NCBI GenBank assembly: GCA_946406195.1
Contig: CAMJJT010000006.1
Span: 1-64,000, forward strand
Origin: an uncultured Bacteroidales bacterium
GTDB lineage: Bacteria; Bacteroidota; Bacteroidia; Bacteroidales; Paludibacteraceae
Length of the DNA stretch: 64,000 nucleotides
Direction: 5' to 3'
A program made the position numbers and the translations under genes. The notes beneath the pieces are model-generated. The model was given only the letters and a program-made list of their open reading frames with translations. It did no database searches and was not told the DNA's origin. Within the stretch, counting starts at the first letter, position 1. Each line of letters opens with the position of its first letter. Positions 50,351 through 60,476 of this stretch are shown in pieces.

Positions 50351-50379
50351 AAAAAAAGCGTCCATGTGACGCTTTTTTT
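50351..50379 (+). terminator. SusC-operon terminator
   Basis: AAAAAAAGCGTC pairs with GACGCTTTTTTT around a 5-base loop. The stem with A and T tracts works in both directions. Confidence 0.9.
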
Positions 50380-50430
50380 GTGTCTATAAATAGTAAACCT
50401 TAAACATTATACAAAAAATCGTAAATAAAT

Positions 50431-50461
50431 TTGTGTATTTGTGATTTTTTTTGTACCTTTG
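50431..50461 (+). promoter_or_regulatory. SulP gene promoter
   Basis: TTG at 50431-50433 and TACCTTTG at 50454-50461, spacer 20, with a T tract before the -7 box. Confidence 0.8.
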
Positions 50462-50480
50462 CAGCGGAAAGTAAAAAATT

Positions 50481-52211
50481 ATGCAATTTAATCTGAAAGA
50501 AGTCTTTTATCCTAAGTTATTTCAAACGCTCGGTCAATATAATCGGGTACAGTTTGCACAAGATGCCCTTGCAGGCATCATCGTAGGTATAGTCGCAATT
50601 CCCTTAGCGATCGCCTTTGGTATTTCGTCGGGTGTAGGTCCGACGGAAGGTTTGGTTACGGCAATCATTGCCGGTTTGCTTATCTCGCTCTTTGGCGGCA
50701 GTAAAGTACAAATAGGCGGTCCAACGGGTGCCTTCATCGTCATCATCTATGGCATCATCCAACAATATGGTTTATCGGGTTTGATGATAGCAACAGTGAT
50801 GGCAGGAATCTTGCTCATAGCAATGGGTTTGGCACGTCTGGGAACAGTCATTAAGTTCGTTCCCTACCCTGTCATCGTCGGTTTCACCGCCGGTATCGCC
50901 GTCACGATTTTCTCCACTCAGATGAATGATTTCTTCGGTTTGGGGCTGACGGATGTACCGGCAAACTTCATAGACAAATGGATTTATTATGCACAGCATT
51001 TCAGTATGAATGGCTGGGCGTTTGGTATCGGCCTCTTCTCCTTGCTGGTTTGTATCTTCATGCCTAAGCTCACGAAGCGCATTCCGGGTTCATTAGCAGC
51101 AATCATCTTTGCGACCATCTTAACATGGCTGCTGAAATCCTATGCGCCCACATCATGGGGTATATCAAGCGTGCAGACAATTGGCGATTTGTATGATTTG
51201 CCTCATGGTATCCCTTCTCCGCATGTACCTGCTCTGGAATTAGCGGAAGGCGAGACGTTCTTCACGCTGGTTCAGAAACTGTTCCCTTCTGCATTCACCA
51301 TAGCGATGTTAGGCGCTATCGAGTCTTTGCTGTCAGCTATGGTTGCTGACGGTGTTATCGGCGACAAGCATAACTCGAATACAGAGCTGATTGCCCAAGG
51401 CGTAGCAAACGTAGTGGTTCCTTTCTTCGGCGGCATTCCCGCAACAGGAGCGATTGCCCGTACGATGACTAATATCAATAATGGCGGACGTACGCCGGTT
51501 GCAGGTATCATCCATGCGGCGGTGTTACTACTGGTGCTCTTGTTCCTCGGCCAACTCGTAGGCATGATTCCTATGGCCTGTCTGGCGGCAGTATTGATCA
51601 TGGTAGCCTACTCGATGAGCGGCTGGAAAACGATCGTAGGTCTCTTCAAGCATCGTAACCGCGATTTCTGGGTATTGGTAATCACGTTCTTCCTGACGGT
51701 CATCTTCGATCTGACCGTAGCAATCGAAGTGGGCTTGCTGTTGGCGATGGTACTCTTCCTAATGCGAACCAACGAACAGACACGAATCCGCACTCTCCAT
51801 GATGAGATAGACCCGAATGAAGATACAGAAAGCAATCTGAACCTTGAGCACCTCACCATTCCTGAAGGCGTAGAGGTATATGAGATTGACGGTCCGTATT
51901 TCTTCGGTATCGCCAACCGCTTCGACGATATCATGAGTCATGTATCCGGCGAGAAATATCCGGTACGAATCATCCGTATGCGTAAAGTTCCGTTCGTTGA
52001 TTCGACGGCGATGCATAATTTAGCTATGCTCATCCAGCGTTCGCATAAGGAAGGTATCACCATCATCCTCTCCGGTGTGAACGACCATGTACATAAACAA
52101 CTGCTTCAGGGCGGCATTGAGCAGCAAATGGATCCGCATAACATATGCGCCAATATCCATTTTGCCCTCCGCCGTGCAGAGGACCTAATTAAATTAAGAA
52201 TTAAAAATTAA
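50481..52211 (+). CDS. SulP-family inorganic anion transporter with STAS domain
   Basis: A 576-residue inner-membrane transporter (SLC26/SulP) for an anion such as sulphate or bicarbonate. About 12 hydrophobic segments cover residues 20-420, with the family start GIIVGIVAIPLAIAFGISSG and SKVQIGGPTGAFIVII. The C-terminal cytoplasmic STAS domain (about 455-570) contains VPFVDSTAMHNLAMLIQ. Bicarbonate and sulphate forms cannot be told apart here. The next gene starts after two bases, with an AATTAAAAATTA repeat crossing the stop region. Confidence 0.95.
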   Translation: MQFNLKEVFYPKLFQTLGQYNRVQFAQDALAGIIVGIVAIPLAIAFGISSGVGPTEGLVTAIIAGLLISLFGGSKVQIGGPTGAFIVIIYGIIQQYGLSGLMIATVMAGILLIAMGLARLGTVIKFVPYPVIVGFTAGIAVTIFSTQMNDFFGLGLTDVPANFIDKWIYYAQHFSMNGWAFGIGLFSLLVCIFMPKLTKRIPGSLAAIIFATILTWLLKSYAPTSWGISSVQTIGDLYDLPHGIPSPHVPALELAEGETFFTLVQKLFPSAFTIAMLGAIESLLSAMVADGVIGDKHNSNTELIAQGVANVVVPFFGGIPATGAIARTMTNINNGGRTPVAGIIHAAVLLLVLLFLGQLVGMIPMACLAAVLIMVAYSMSGWKTIVGLFKHRNRDFWVLVITFFLTVIFDLTVAIEVGLLLAMVLFLMRTNEQTRIRTLHDEIDPNEDTESNLNLEHLTIPEGVEVYEIDGPYFFGIANRFDDIMSHVSGEKYPVRIIRMRKVPFVDSTAMHNLAMLIQRSHKEGITIILSGVNDHVHKQLLQGGIEQQMDPHNICANIHFALRRAEDLIKLRIKN

Positions 52212-52213
52212 AA

Positions 52214-53995
52214 ATGATGAAACAGAAACGAATCTACTTCATTGCAATGGTATGTCTGCTGAGTAGCAGCATGTGGGCATTGACGATCCCGCAGGGCACA
52301 TTGTATTTTGACAACACTAAAACCGGTTATAACACCGTAAAATTTGTGTACGGGCGGGATGACCAGTCGAAAACTCAGGTGTTAGATATGAGTTATGACG
52401 GACAAAAATGGTCCGTTACCATCCCTCAGACGGTCAATAATATCTATCGCTTCATCTTCGTCGGAGGGGACATCCAAGCGGGAGAATACAATCAAACTTT
52501 CAGTAATTTCAAGGAATACATAAGTTACACGCTGAATTACAACCGTACTGCAACCTCTGAGGCGCAGATGAAGGCCGGAGACATCTTCATGCCGGAGACA
52601 GGCGATAACTGGGCGCAAGGTTCCTGGCTATCATTGGCTTATTGGGAAACGCTGCAAGGAAGCAATACCGGTACTGCCGCTATCTCCGGCACACTGCCTG
52701 TCGTATATCTGAATACTACCAATAATGTAGCCATCACCAGCAAAGAGGAATACGTCACCGGCAGTCTGTATATTGACCCGCTTAGTACAGGTTACAAGGC
52801 TTTAGGCTCAGCGGAATCCGCCATTACCGGACAATTCAAAGGACGCGGTAACTGGACATGGAACGGTTTTGACAAGAAGCCTTACCGTATAAAGTTTGAC
52901 AAGAAACAAGCGGTATTAGGTATGCCGAGCAATAAACACTGGTGCCTGATGGCGCACGCAGACGATTGCTTGGGTTTCCTTAAAAACTATGCAGGATACA
53001 AACTGAGCGAAGCCCTTGGACTGAAGTGGACGCCGAAGGCCGTACCGGTAGAACTGGTGATGAACGGAGAGTACTACGGTTTGTATTTCCTCACCGAACA
53101 AGTGCGCGTGGGTTCCAATCGTGTGAACATCACCGAGCAGGAGGACAATGCGACCGACTCCGTTAGCGGAGGATGGCTCGTGGAGATAGACAATTACTAC
53201 GAAGAGGGCAATGTGACGCTCTACGAGGATAACAACCAACAAGTTTGGATTACGATGAAGAGTCCGGAGATTCTTTCTGCGCAGCAACGCACCTATATAG
53301 AAGACCAACTCAACGGACTAAATAACGCCATCTGGGGCAACAAAGAAGCGGATGTATGGGAAAGGCTGGATTTGGAGGAAGCTGTCAAATACTATCTGGT
53401 GCAAGAGTTACTGGAGGACTGCGAGAGTTATCATGGCAGTTGCTATCTCTATAAAGACCGTGACCGTAACGGCCAGACCGAGAAATGGTATTTCGGTCCG
53501 GTATGGGACTTCGGTAACGCTTATAACCGAGGTTGGGATACCTGGATATACGACTCCCCGCAATTCGCCCAGTATTGGATAGGCCAATTGGCCACATGGC
53601 CGCAGTTCCAAGCCAAACTGAAGGAGGTATGGTATGTATTCCGGCATGACAAACAAAGCGATTTCCTGACCGCAATTAATGACTTAGCCGCTTTGATTGA
53701 GCAAGGCGCGAAGAACGATGCGGCCCGCTGGAACGGGAGTATGAACTACTGCAACAACAGCGACATGACCGCCAAACGCCAGGAGTTCATCAACAAATTT
53801 AACTGGCGCACGAACTGGCTCTATCAGCAATGGGGAGAAGGGACTAAGCCCGTCCTGCTAGATATAGAGCAAACGGGAAACGAAGCTACCCGTATAGATA
53901 CCCAAAAAGTACTGCGTAACGGACAAATCCGTATTTATCGCGGCGACAAGACATATGATCTGATTGGAAGAGCAATCGATGATTCAATGAGATAG
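52214..53995 (+). CDS. CotH-kinase-family secreted protein with C-terminal tag
   Basis: A 593-residue exported protein. After the signal peptide (about 1-22) a small beta domain (about 24-110, GTLYFDNTKTGYNTVKFVYG) resembles a starch-binding or CBM-like fold. The CotH domain (about 180-480) has FKGRGNWTWNGFDKKPYRIK, NGEYYGLYFLTEQV and the metal-binding GPVWDFGNA with D432, which match the atypical secreted protein kinase fold. The C-terminus KVLRNGQIRIYRGDKTYDLI is the shared tag followed by a short extra tail. The substrate is unknown; spore CotH phosphorylates coat proteins. Two bases separate it from SulP. Confidence 0.9.
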   Translation: MMKQKRIYFIAMVCLLSSSMWALTIPQGTLYFDNTKTGYNTVKFVYGRDDQSKTQVLDMSYDGQKWSVTIPQTVNNIYRFIFVGGDIQAGEYNQTFSNFKEYISYTLNYNRTATSEAQMKAGDIFMPETGDNWAQGSWLSLAYWETLQGSNTGTAAISGTLPVVYLNTTNNVAITSKEEYVTGSLYIDPLSTGYKALGSAESAITGQFKGRGNWTWNGFDKKPYRIKFDKKQAVLGMPSNKHWCLMAHADDCLGFLKNYAGYKLSEALGLKWTPKAVPVELVMNGEYYGLYFLTEQVRVGSNRVNITEQEDNATDSVSGGWLVEIDNYYEEGNVTLYEDNNQQVWITMKSPEILSAQQRTYIEDQLNGLNNAIWGNKEADVWERLDLEEAVKYYLVQELLEDCESYHGSCYLYKDRDRNGQTEKWYFGPVWDFGNAYNRGWDTWIYDSPQFAQYWIGQLATWPQFQAKLKEVWYVFRHDKQSDFLTAINDLAALIEQGAKNDAARWNGSMNYCNNSDMTAKRQEFINKFNWRTNWLYQQWGEGTKPVLLDIEQTGNEATRIDTQKVLRNGQIRIYRGDKTYDLIGRAIDDSMR

Positions 53996-54033
53996 AGAAA
54001 TAACTTTTTATTAACCCATTAAAACTCAACACA

Positions 54034-54582
54034 ATGGAAAAAAAATTCATTTGCCCGATCTGTGGTTATGTACACGAGGGTACCGAGGCACCTGAGCGTT
54101 GCCCGCAATGCAAACAAATTGTAGAATGGAAAGTGGCTGAATCCGGTAAACTCAACTTCGCTTGCGAACATGTAGTAGGCGTAGCAAAAGACGTTACGGA
54201 TCCTATTATCCACGATGGTCTCCGCGCACACTTCATGGGAGAGTGCACCGAAGTAGGTCAGTATCTTGCGATGGCTCGCCAAGCAGACCGCGAGGGTTAT
54301 CCTGAGATCGCAGCTGCGTTCCGCAAATATGCATACGAGGAGGCAGACCATGCTTCTCTCTTTGCAGAGCTTCTCGGTGAGGTGGTTTGGGACACCAAAA
54401 CCAACTTGGAGAAACGTATGATGGCTGAAGCCGGCGCTTGCGAGGACAAACTGAATATCGCAAAACAAGCTAAAGCTCTGAACCTCGACCCGATTCACGA
54501 TGCCGTACATGAAATGGCACGCGACGAAGCTCGTCATGGTAAAGGTTTTGAAGGCCTCTACAAACGCTACTTCGGAAAATAA
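54034..54582 (+). CDS. Reverse rubrerythrin (rubredoxin plus ferritin-like diiron domain)
   Basis: A 182-residue peroxide-scavenging protein with the rubredoxin domain first: C7, C10, C23 and C26 ([12 protein letters not shown]). The ferritin-like part carries the diiron residues in [30 protein letters not shown] and [15 protein letters not shown]. It reduces hydrogen peroxide to water in anaerobes. It starts 38 bases after the CotH gene; a separate promoter is not evident. It is convergent with mnmA across a repeat-filled gap. Confidence 0.95.
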   Translation: MEKKFICPICGYVHEGTEAPERCPQCKQIVEWKVAESGKLNFACEHVVGVAKDVTDPIIHDGLRAHFMGECTEVGQYLAMARQADREGYPEIAAAFRKYAYEEADHASLFAELLGEVVWDTKTNLEKRMMAEAGACEDKLNIAKQAKALNLDPIHDAVHEMARDEARHGKGFEGLYKRYFGK

Positions 54583-54585
54583 AGA

Positions 54586-54719
54586 GATTGACGATTTGAC
54601 GATTGACGAGGTACGATTTATTGACGATTGAAAATAATTGACGATTTGACGGCAACGTAAATCGTAAATAGATAAAACTCGTAAATCAATCGTTCAATCG
54701 TAAATCGTAAATTAGTCAA
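54586..54719. repeat. GATTGACGATTTGACG-type repeat between convergent genes
   Basis: The whole gap is low-complexity: GATTGACGATTTGACGATTG units, then GTAAATCGTAAAT units, up to the mnmA stop. The second unit type also occurs in frame in the aminopeptidase P gene. Confidence 0.9.
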
Positions 54720-55787
54720 TTACAAGATGATTCCTCCTCCTACCACGAGGTCGTTATGATAGATAACGACGGACTGACCGGGAGTGATACCCCAGACGGG
54801 GGACGCAAAAACCAAGCGTCCCTCGTCTATTTTTTGTACAGGAACAGCTTGGGAACGATACCGCACTTTGGCTCGTAATTCGGATGCCGGAATATCGTCA
54901 TACCGGGATACCGAGGGTTGAAAGGTCAATTCTGAGGCATACATATCCTCGTTTGTGCCAAGAGTGATGCGATTCGTATCGGCATCAATATGCGTAATAT
55001 AGGCGGGATGCCCTAAAGCGATGCCGAGTCCTTTGCGCTGACCTATCGTATAATTGACATAGCCCTCATGGTGCCCCAACACCTTTCCTGCCGCATCCAC
55101 ATACTCGCCCGGACGCACATGCTCCTCATAATCCGGCACATTCGCGCGCAGGAAAGTACGATAATCGTCATCGGGAATAAAGCATATTTCCTGGCTCTCC
55201 CGTTTCACGGCGAGTTTCTCATAACCGTGACTGCGCGCTATCTCCCGAACTTGGTCTTTCGTATAATCGCCTAAGGGAAAAATAGTACGCCTCAATTGTT
55301 CGTCGGTCAGCATCCATAGGAAATAAGTCTGATCCTTCTTGGTATCGGCTGCGGTACGCAGATAAAAATGTCCATCACGCTCCGCAATACGAGCATAATG
55401 ACCCGTAGCGATATAATCGCAGCCCATCTCGTCCGCCAGTTTCAGCATCTCTCCCCATTTAATCGTACTATTGCATAGCACGCAGGGATTCGGTGTGCGG
55501 CCTGACATATATTCGTCAATGAAATTCTGAATGACACACCGACGGAAAGGTTCGCGGAAATCCACTATATGATGTTCAAACCCCATCCGCTCCGCATTCT
55601 GCTTCGCTTCCATGATCGAGTCAATCGTGCAGCATCCTTTCTCTTTGGCGATACAACTGTCTTTCATGCTGTCGTACGTACGGAACGTGACACCCACGAC
55701 CTCATATCCTTGCTCTATCAAAAGCAAAGCGCTCACCGTGGAATCTATTCCACCCGACATCCCCAAAAGCACTTTCTTTTTCGTCAT
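54720..55787 (-). CDS. mnmA: tRNA-specific 2-thiouridylase
   Basis: Thiolates U34 of tRNA-Lys, -Glu and -Gln. The 355-residue protein has the PP-loop SGGIDST at 11-17, the catalytic cysteine pair C104 (NPCVLCNSTIKWG) and C201 (SQEICFIPDDDY), the YIATGHYARI motif, and a C-terminal beta barrel. It is the last gene of the minus-strand envelope unit, three bases after the ABC exporter. Confidence 0.97.
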   Translation of the reverse strand: MTKKKVLLGMSGGIDSTVSALLLIEQGYEVVGVTFRTYDSMKDSCIAKEKGCCTIDSIMEAKQNAERMGFEHHIVDFREPFRRCVIQNFIDEYMSGRTPNPCVLCNSTIKWGEMLKLADEMGCDYIATGHYARIAERDGHFYLRTAADTKKDQTYFLWMLTDEQLRRTIFPLGDYTKDQVREIARSHGYEKLAVKRESQEICFIPDDDYRTFLRANVPDYEEHVRPGEYVDAAGKVLGHHEGYVNYTIGQRKGLGIALGHPAYITHIDADTNRITLGTNEDMYASELTFQPSVSRYDDIPASELRAKVRYRSQAVPVQKIDEGRLVFASPVWGITPGQSVVIYHNDLVVGGGIIL

Positions 55788-55790
55788 TTT

Positions 55791-57662
55791 CTATTTCGAT
55801 TGCATATCCACTAATTTGGTATAAAAGCCGCCGAGTGCGTATAACTCGTCGTGCGTACCGCGTTCAACGATCCGTCCTTCATGCAGCACGCAGATGAGGT
55901 CGGCATGCCTGATGGTGGATAAACGATGCGCCACTACGAGCGTTGTACGATCGGTCATGAGGTGCTCTAACGCCTCTTGTACCAGATGCTCCGATTCAGA
56001 GTCCAGCGCAGAGGTGGCTTCGTCCAAAATCAAGATAGATGGATTCTTCAAGATAGCCCGTGCTATACTCAAACGCTGTCTCTGCCCACCGGACAAACGG
56101 TTACCCCGGTCCCCAATAACCGTATCATATCCCTGCTCCATCTCGCTGATGAACGAATGGGCATTGGCGATACGCGCCGCCTGCTCTACCGCTTGCTGCC
56201 AACTCATGCCGTTAGGAGCCGCTTGAGTGGTATCAACTCCAAAAGTGATATTATTGAATACTGTATCATTGAACAGGATCGGTTCTTGGCAAACGATTCC
56301 CATCTCGGCACGCAGATCATGCGTAGTAAATTCCCTAATATCTATTCCGTCTATCGTAATACATCCCTGCTGAGGATCATAGAATCGCGGCAAAAGGTCT
56401 GTCATCGTCGTTTTTCCGCTACCCGATTGCCCCACCAAAGCGACCGTCTTACCCTTGGGCAGATCCAGACAAATATCACTCAGCACTTCTTTCTCCTGAT
56501 AAGCAAAATAGACATGCTCGAACCGAATATCCCTCTCAAACCGCATTGGCTTGGGCGCTTCCGGTTCCAGGATATCGGATTGGGTATTCAATACGGCATC
56601 AATCCGCTCCAACGAAGCCATTCCTTTACGAATGCCATAGGATGCTCTGCTCAGATCTTTCGCGGGATTTATAATAGAATAGAAAATAACCAGATAATAG
56701 ATGAACGTAGCCGCATCAATAGTAGCATGGTCACCGAGGATCAGCAATCCGCCGAACCATAAGATAAGCGCGATGAGCACCGTCCCTAAAAACTCAGACA
56801 GCGGATGTGCCAGATAATAACGGCGGTTAATCCGGTTAAAGGTAGCTCGGGTGGCATTGATGAGCATCTCAAAACGACTACGCAGTTTATGCTGCGCATT
56901 GAAACCTTTCACAACCCTCAACCCCAACAGTGTCTCGTCCACCGAAGAGAGAATCTCCGCGTTCTGCTCCTGCCCTTGTTTGGAGGCGCGCTTGAGCGAA
57001 CGACCAATCCGCCCGATGAAGAAAACGGCTATCGGCATGAGCAGCAGCACAAAAAGCGTCAACTGCCATGAGATGACAAGCAATGTAATCAGATAAACCA
57101 GAATCATAATCGGGTCTTTGAACAAGATATCCAAAGCCGACATGATAGAGGCTTCCACTTCATTCACATCATTTGTCATACGCGAGATGATATCACCGCG
57201 ACGAGCCTCCGTGAAATAACCCATCGGAAGAGACAGAATACGGTCGTATAACTGCCGGCGCAAATCGCGTAGCACACCGGTACGGATAGGCACCATGAAA
57301 TAGTTCGCCAGCCATGCCGTGAGGCATTTGAACGCTGTCATGATAATCAGGAAAATCCCTAACCAAAGCAGCACCATGCTCGCCCCATGCAACGCAATCT
57401 GCTCATTAAGAAGCACATACATATCCGTCCGGATGGCATCTATCGTCTCCTGTAAACCGCTTACACTGCTGATCTCCACCCATTCCACATCCGCAACCGT
57501 CAAACCGAAAAGGATACGCAACACAGGGATAATCGCCGCAAAAGAGAAAAGCGAGAAAATAGTCGATAGCAGATTGAACAAAATATTCAATCCAATATAC
57601 AACCGATACGGAGGTACGAAACGGCGAAGGGTTAGTATGAACTGCGATTTACGATTAACCAT
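55791..57662 (-). CDS. ABC exporter, ATPase and permease fused (MsbA-like)
   Basis: A 623-residue half-transporter with six membrane segments (within about 20-320) and a nucleotide-binding domain: Walker A GQSGSGKT at 411-418, signature LSGGQ at 523-527, Walker B ILILDEATSALD and the H-loop in VVAHRLSTI. Lying between lpxK and mnmA, it is a good candidate for MsbA-type lipid A-core flipping; a drug or lipid exporter cannot be excluded from sequence alone. Its start overlaps the lpxK stop by one base. Confidence 0.9.
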   Translation of the reverse strand: MVNRKSQFILTLRRFVPPYRLYIGLNILFNLLSTIFSLFSFAAIIPVLRILFGLTVADVEWVEISSVSGLQETIDAIRTDMYVLLNEQIALHGASMVLLWLGIFLIIMTAFKCLTAWLANYFMVPIRTGVLRDLRRQLYDRILSLPMGYFTEARRGDIISRMTNDVNEVEASIMSALDILFKDPIMILVYLITLLVISWQLTLFVLLLMPIAVFFIGRIGRSLKRASKQGQEQNAEILSSVDETLLGLRVVKGFNAQHKLRSRFEMLINATRATFNRINRRYYLAHPLSEFLGTVLIALILWFGGLLILGDHATIDAATFIYYLVIFYSIINPAKDLSRASYGIRKGMASLERIDAVLNTQSDILEPEAPKPMRFERDIRFEHVYFAYQEKEVLSDICLDLPKGKTVALVGQSGSGKTTMTDLLPRFYDPQQGCITIDGIDIREFTTHDLRAEMGIVCQEPILFNDTVFNNITFGVDTTQAAPNGMSWQQAVEQAARIANAHSFISEMEQGYDTVIGDRGNRLSGGQRQRLSIARAILKNPSILILDEATSALDSESEHLVQEALEHLMTDRTTLVVAHRLSTIRHADLICVLHEGRIVERGTHDELYALGGFYTKLVDMQSK

Positions 57663-58675
57663 TATTTCTTCCTGTTCTCGCGAACATAATTGAGGATTTG
57701 TTTGTCAAATAACTCATGCGGTGTGCAGAATCGGACGCTTATCGGCAGGGCGATAAGCCGTTTGCCCTGCGCCTCCAGACGCGCCACCAAATCTGTTGTG
57801 CGAAGACGCTGGATATCCTTCTCCGTAGTCAGCACAAAATCAAAAGACTTAGCCCGTGACATAATCGCCTCTATATCCCGCGCCTTATACCGATGATGAT
57901 CAGGGTACGCCATCAACTCCGCATGCGGATAGATACTACGCACATAATCAAACATATACTGCGGTTGAGCAATACCGCATAAAACGAGAGGCACACCTTC
58001 CTGCTCCATCGGCGCATAATCCAATCCCGTGAAATGGAGCTGCTGATAGGTAGGCAAATGCAAACGATTATCCACCACACGCATATCGATGGGTTGAATC
58101 GAGTCCGGACATTTCGTCACCACGATTGCATCCGCCTTGAGCGCACGATGCGGCAGATCCCGGAGGGTGCCCCACGGCAACATATGATCGTCTATATACA
58201 GGTTATCATAGGGGGTCAGCATGATAGTGAATCCGCATCGTAGGGCGCGATGCTGCATAGCGTCATCCAGAATGATAACATCCAGCTGCGGAACCTGCCT
58301 TTTCAACTGTTTCGCACCTCTCACCCTACTCTCACATACGGCAATCGGTACATCCGGAAACTTACGATGCATTTGCATCGCTTCATCGCCTATTCTCTGC
58401 GCCGTGGAAGAGCCATCCGCCATTACAAAACCCCGCGTAGCGCGCTTATAGCCCCGCGAAAGCACGGCAGGATGATAACCATTCGCTGTCAACAAACGTA
58501 ACAGATATTCCACCATCGGCGTCTTGCCTGTACCACCCACCGCGATATTTCCCACACATATAGTAGGTACATCCACGGCGGACGAAGGCAACACATGCTG
58601 ATCGTACAGCATATGACGAAGTACTACACCAAAGGTGTATAATCCACTAAGCGGTATATTAACGAATGACCACAT
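57662..58675 (-). CDS. lpxK: Tetraacyldisaccharide 4'-kinase
   Basis: Phosphorylates the 4' position of the lipid A disaccharide precursor at the inner membrane. The 337-residue protein has the N-terminal hydrophobic segment (IPLSGLYTFGVVLRHMLY), the P-loop VGNIAVGGTGKTP at 41-53, the AVLSRGYKR motif, and VIILDDAMQHR with the catalytic acidic pair. The start overlaps sppA by 17 bases and the stop overlaps the ABC gene by one base. Confidence 0.96.
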   Translation of the reverse strand: MWSFVNIPLSGLYTFGVVLRHMLYDQHVLPSSAVDVPTICVGNIAVGGTGKTPMVEYLLRLLTANGYHPAVLSRGYKRATRGFVMADGSSTAQRIGDEAMQMHRKFPDVPIAVCESRVRGAKQLKRQVPQLDVIILDDAMQHRALRCGFTIMLTPYDNLYIDDHMLPWGTLRDLPHRALKADAIVVTKCPDSIQPIDMRVVDNRLHLPTYQQLHFTGLDYAPMEQEGVPLVLCGIAQPQYMFDYVRSIYPHAELMAYPDHHRYKARDIEAIMSRAKSFDFVLTTEKDIQRLRTTDLVARLEAQGKRLIALPISVRFCTPHELFDKQILNYVRENRKK

Positions 58676-60446
58676 CTTCCATTCTCGCCATGATACGCGG
58701 CTTGGAGCAGAACTCCTTCATCTTCATCAAAAGGCGTTCTTCATCGGTCGTGTTATCCAGCATCTTCAGCATTTCCTCAAACGGATCCTGCACTTCCGGA
58801 TAATAAACCGTCTTGTAATTCTCCAATCCGGCTAACTCCACTGCCTTAGTGATAGCATCGTCTATATTACCCATCTCGTCCACCAGACCGATCTCTTTCG
58901 CCTTGGCGCCTAACCATACACGTCCTTCAGCAACCGACTTGATATAGTCCTGGGTCACATGACGGCCGGCAGCACAACGACCGGTGAACAAGTCATAGCC
59001 GCGCTCAATCATCGCTTGCATCAGCGCGCGCTCTTCGCTATCCATGCCTTTCATCACCATATTGCCCATCAACTCGGAATGTTTGTTCGTTCCGATGCCA
59101 TCTATATCCAAACCTATCTTCGTGCGCAGTTTGCCGTAGTTAGGAATCGTACCGAAGATACCGATCGAACCGGTGAGCGTAGTCGGCTCGGCATAGATAT
59201 AATCAGCGCCACAAGAGATATAGTATCCTCCCGAAGCCGCATAGTCACCCATCGAAACGACTACCGGAATACTATCCGCTTTGATTTTCTGAACGGCATG
59301 CCATATCTGCTCACTGGCATCTGCCGATCCACCCGGACTGTTCACGCGCAGCACAAGGGCTTTGACAGCATCGTCCTTTTGGATCTTCTTCAGCGTCTTG
59401 ACCACTTTCTTTCCTACGATACCATCGCCGCTCTCATCCGTGATATCGCCTTCGAGGTACAGCACCGCCACTTTGTCGTTGGCTTTGGATTTCGGGCGAG
59501 CGACTTGCGCCATCTGGTTGGTAGTAAGCATATGATATTCCTTCGTACCGGTATAGATTCGGAGGAGCGAATCCATATCTTGAGTATAAACGATCGTATC
59601 CACCAATCCGGAAGCCACTTGCTCTTCTGCCGGCTGAAGTCCCATATACCGGTCTGCCAAGGCATCCAACTGCTCCACACTCAGATGACGGGCAGCGCCT
59701 ACTGCCGCTTTGTATTCATCCCAAATACCGGTCATATACTGCTTGGTCTGCAGTTTGTCCGCCTCGGACATCGAGGTGCGGAAGAAGGGCTCTACCGCCG
59801 ACTTGAAGGTACCCACTTTCAAAATCTGCATCTCCACGCCTACTTTCTCCATCAAACGGGTGAAGTACATCTTCTGCGCCGCCAGACCATTCCAGTCCAC
59901 TGCACCCGTCGGGTCCAGACAGATACGATCGGCCACAGAGGCGATATAGTAATTGGTTTGCCCGTAGGTCTTGGCAGAAGCGATCACCCATTTGCCGCTC
60001 TGCTTGAAATCCAAGAGGGCGTCACGAATCGCCTTGGCATTTGCCGGCGCGGTGATGAGTTCTGCTCCGTCCAACCATATGCCGAGAATCTTATCGTCGT
60101 TCTTCGCCAAACGGATATTGGACAGGATATTATCCAAGCCTACCGTCTCCTTTCTGTCATTGTTCAGGAACGGAACAGAAGGCATCGATTCCATCAATGC
60201 GGCAAAGGGATTTTCCTCCTGCGCCTGCTCTACCAATTCGCCATTCATCTGCAAACGATAAACGGTCTTGTCTTCCAATTTCACTTCCGATGAAGAGAAC
60301 ATATCTCCCATAATCCATCCTAAAATCGCACTGCATGCAAAATAGACAAGGAAGAAAATCAGGCAGCTACGCAAGCAACCTCCTCTGCGGTGAGGGCGAA
60401 CCTCCTGTCCGTCCTTCACTTCAACTTTACGAATAATCAAACACAT
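58659..60446 (-). CDS. sppA: Signal peptide peptidase SppA, 67-kDa type
   Basis: A 595-residue inner-membrane peptidase that degrades leftover signal peptides. One N-terminal membrane segment (about 28-46) is followed by two tandem S49 domains. The Ser/Lys dyad is split between them: K159 (ASAKTYGQ) in the first and S405 (DYAASGGYYIS) in the second, as in the E. coli enzyme. It lies 30 bases after rnhB and overlaps lpxK. Confidence 0.95.
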   Translation of the reverse strand: MCLIIRKVEVKDGQEVRPHRRGGCLRSCLIFFLVYFACSAILGWIMGDMFSSSEVKLEDKTVYRLQMNGELVEQAQEENPFAALMESMPSVPFLNNDRKETVGLDNILSNIRLAKNDDKILGIWLDGAELITAPANAKAIRDALLDFKQSGKWVIASAKTYGQTNYYIASVADRICLDPTGAVDWNGLAAQKMYFTRLMEKVGVEMQILKVGTFKSAVEPFFRTSMSEADKLQTKQYMTGIWDEYKAAVGAARHLSVEQLDALADRYMGLQPAEEQVASGLVDTIVYTQDMDSLLRIYTGTKEYHMLTTNQMAQVARPKSKANDKVAVLYLEGDITDESGDGIVGKKVVKTLKKIQKDDAVKALVLRVNSPGGSADASEQIWHAVQKIKADSIPVVVSMGDYAASGGYYISCGADYIYAEPTTLTGSIGIFGTIPNYGKLRTKIGLDIDGIGTNKHSELMGNMVMKGMDSEERALMQAMIERGYDLFTGRCAAGRHVTQDYIKSVAEGRVWLGAKAKEIGLVDEMGNIDDAITKAVELAGLENYKTVYYPEVQDPFEEMLKMLDNTTDEERLLMKMKEFCSKPRIMARMEDVVIR

Positions 60447-60476
60447 AATTTGTATATTTACAATTTAACAATTATA

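Noticed and set aside
58959..60293. Plus-strand open frame of 444 codons
   Set aside because: Antisense to sppA, whose catalytic residues and domain order are intact.
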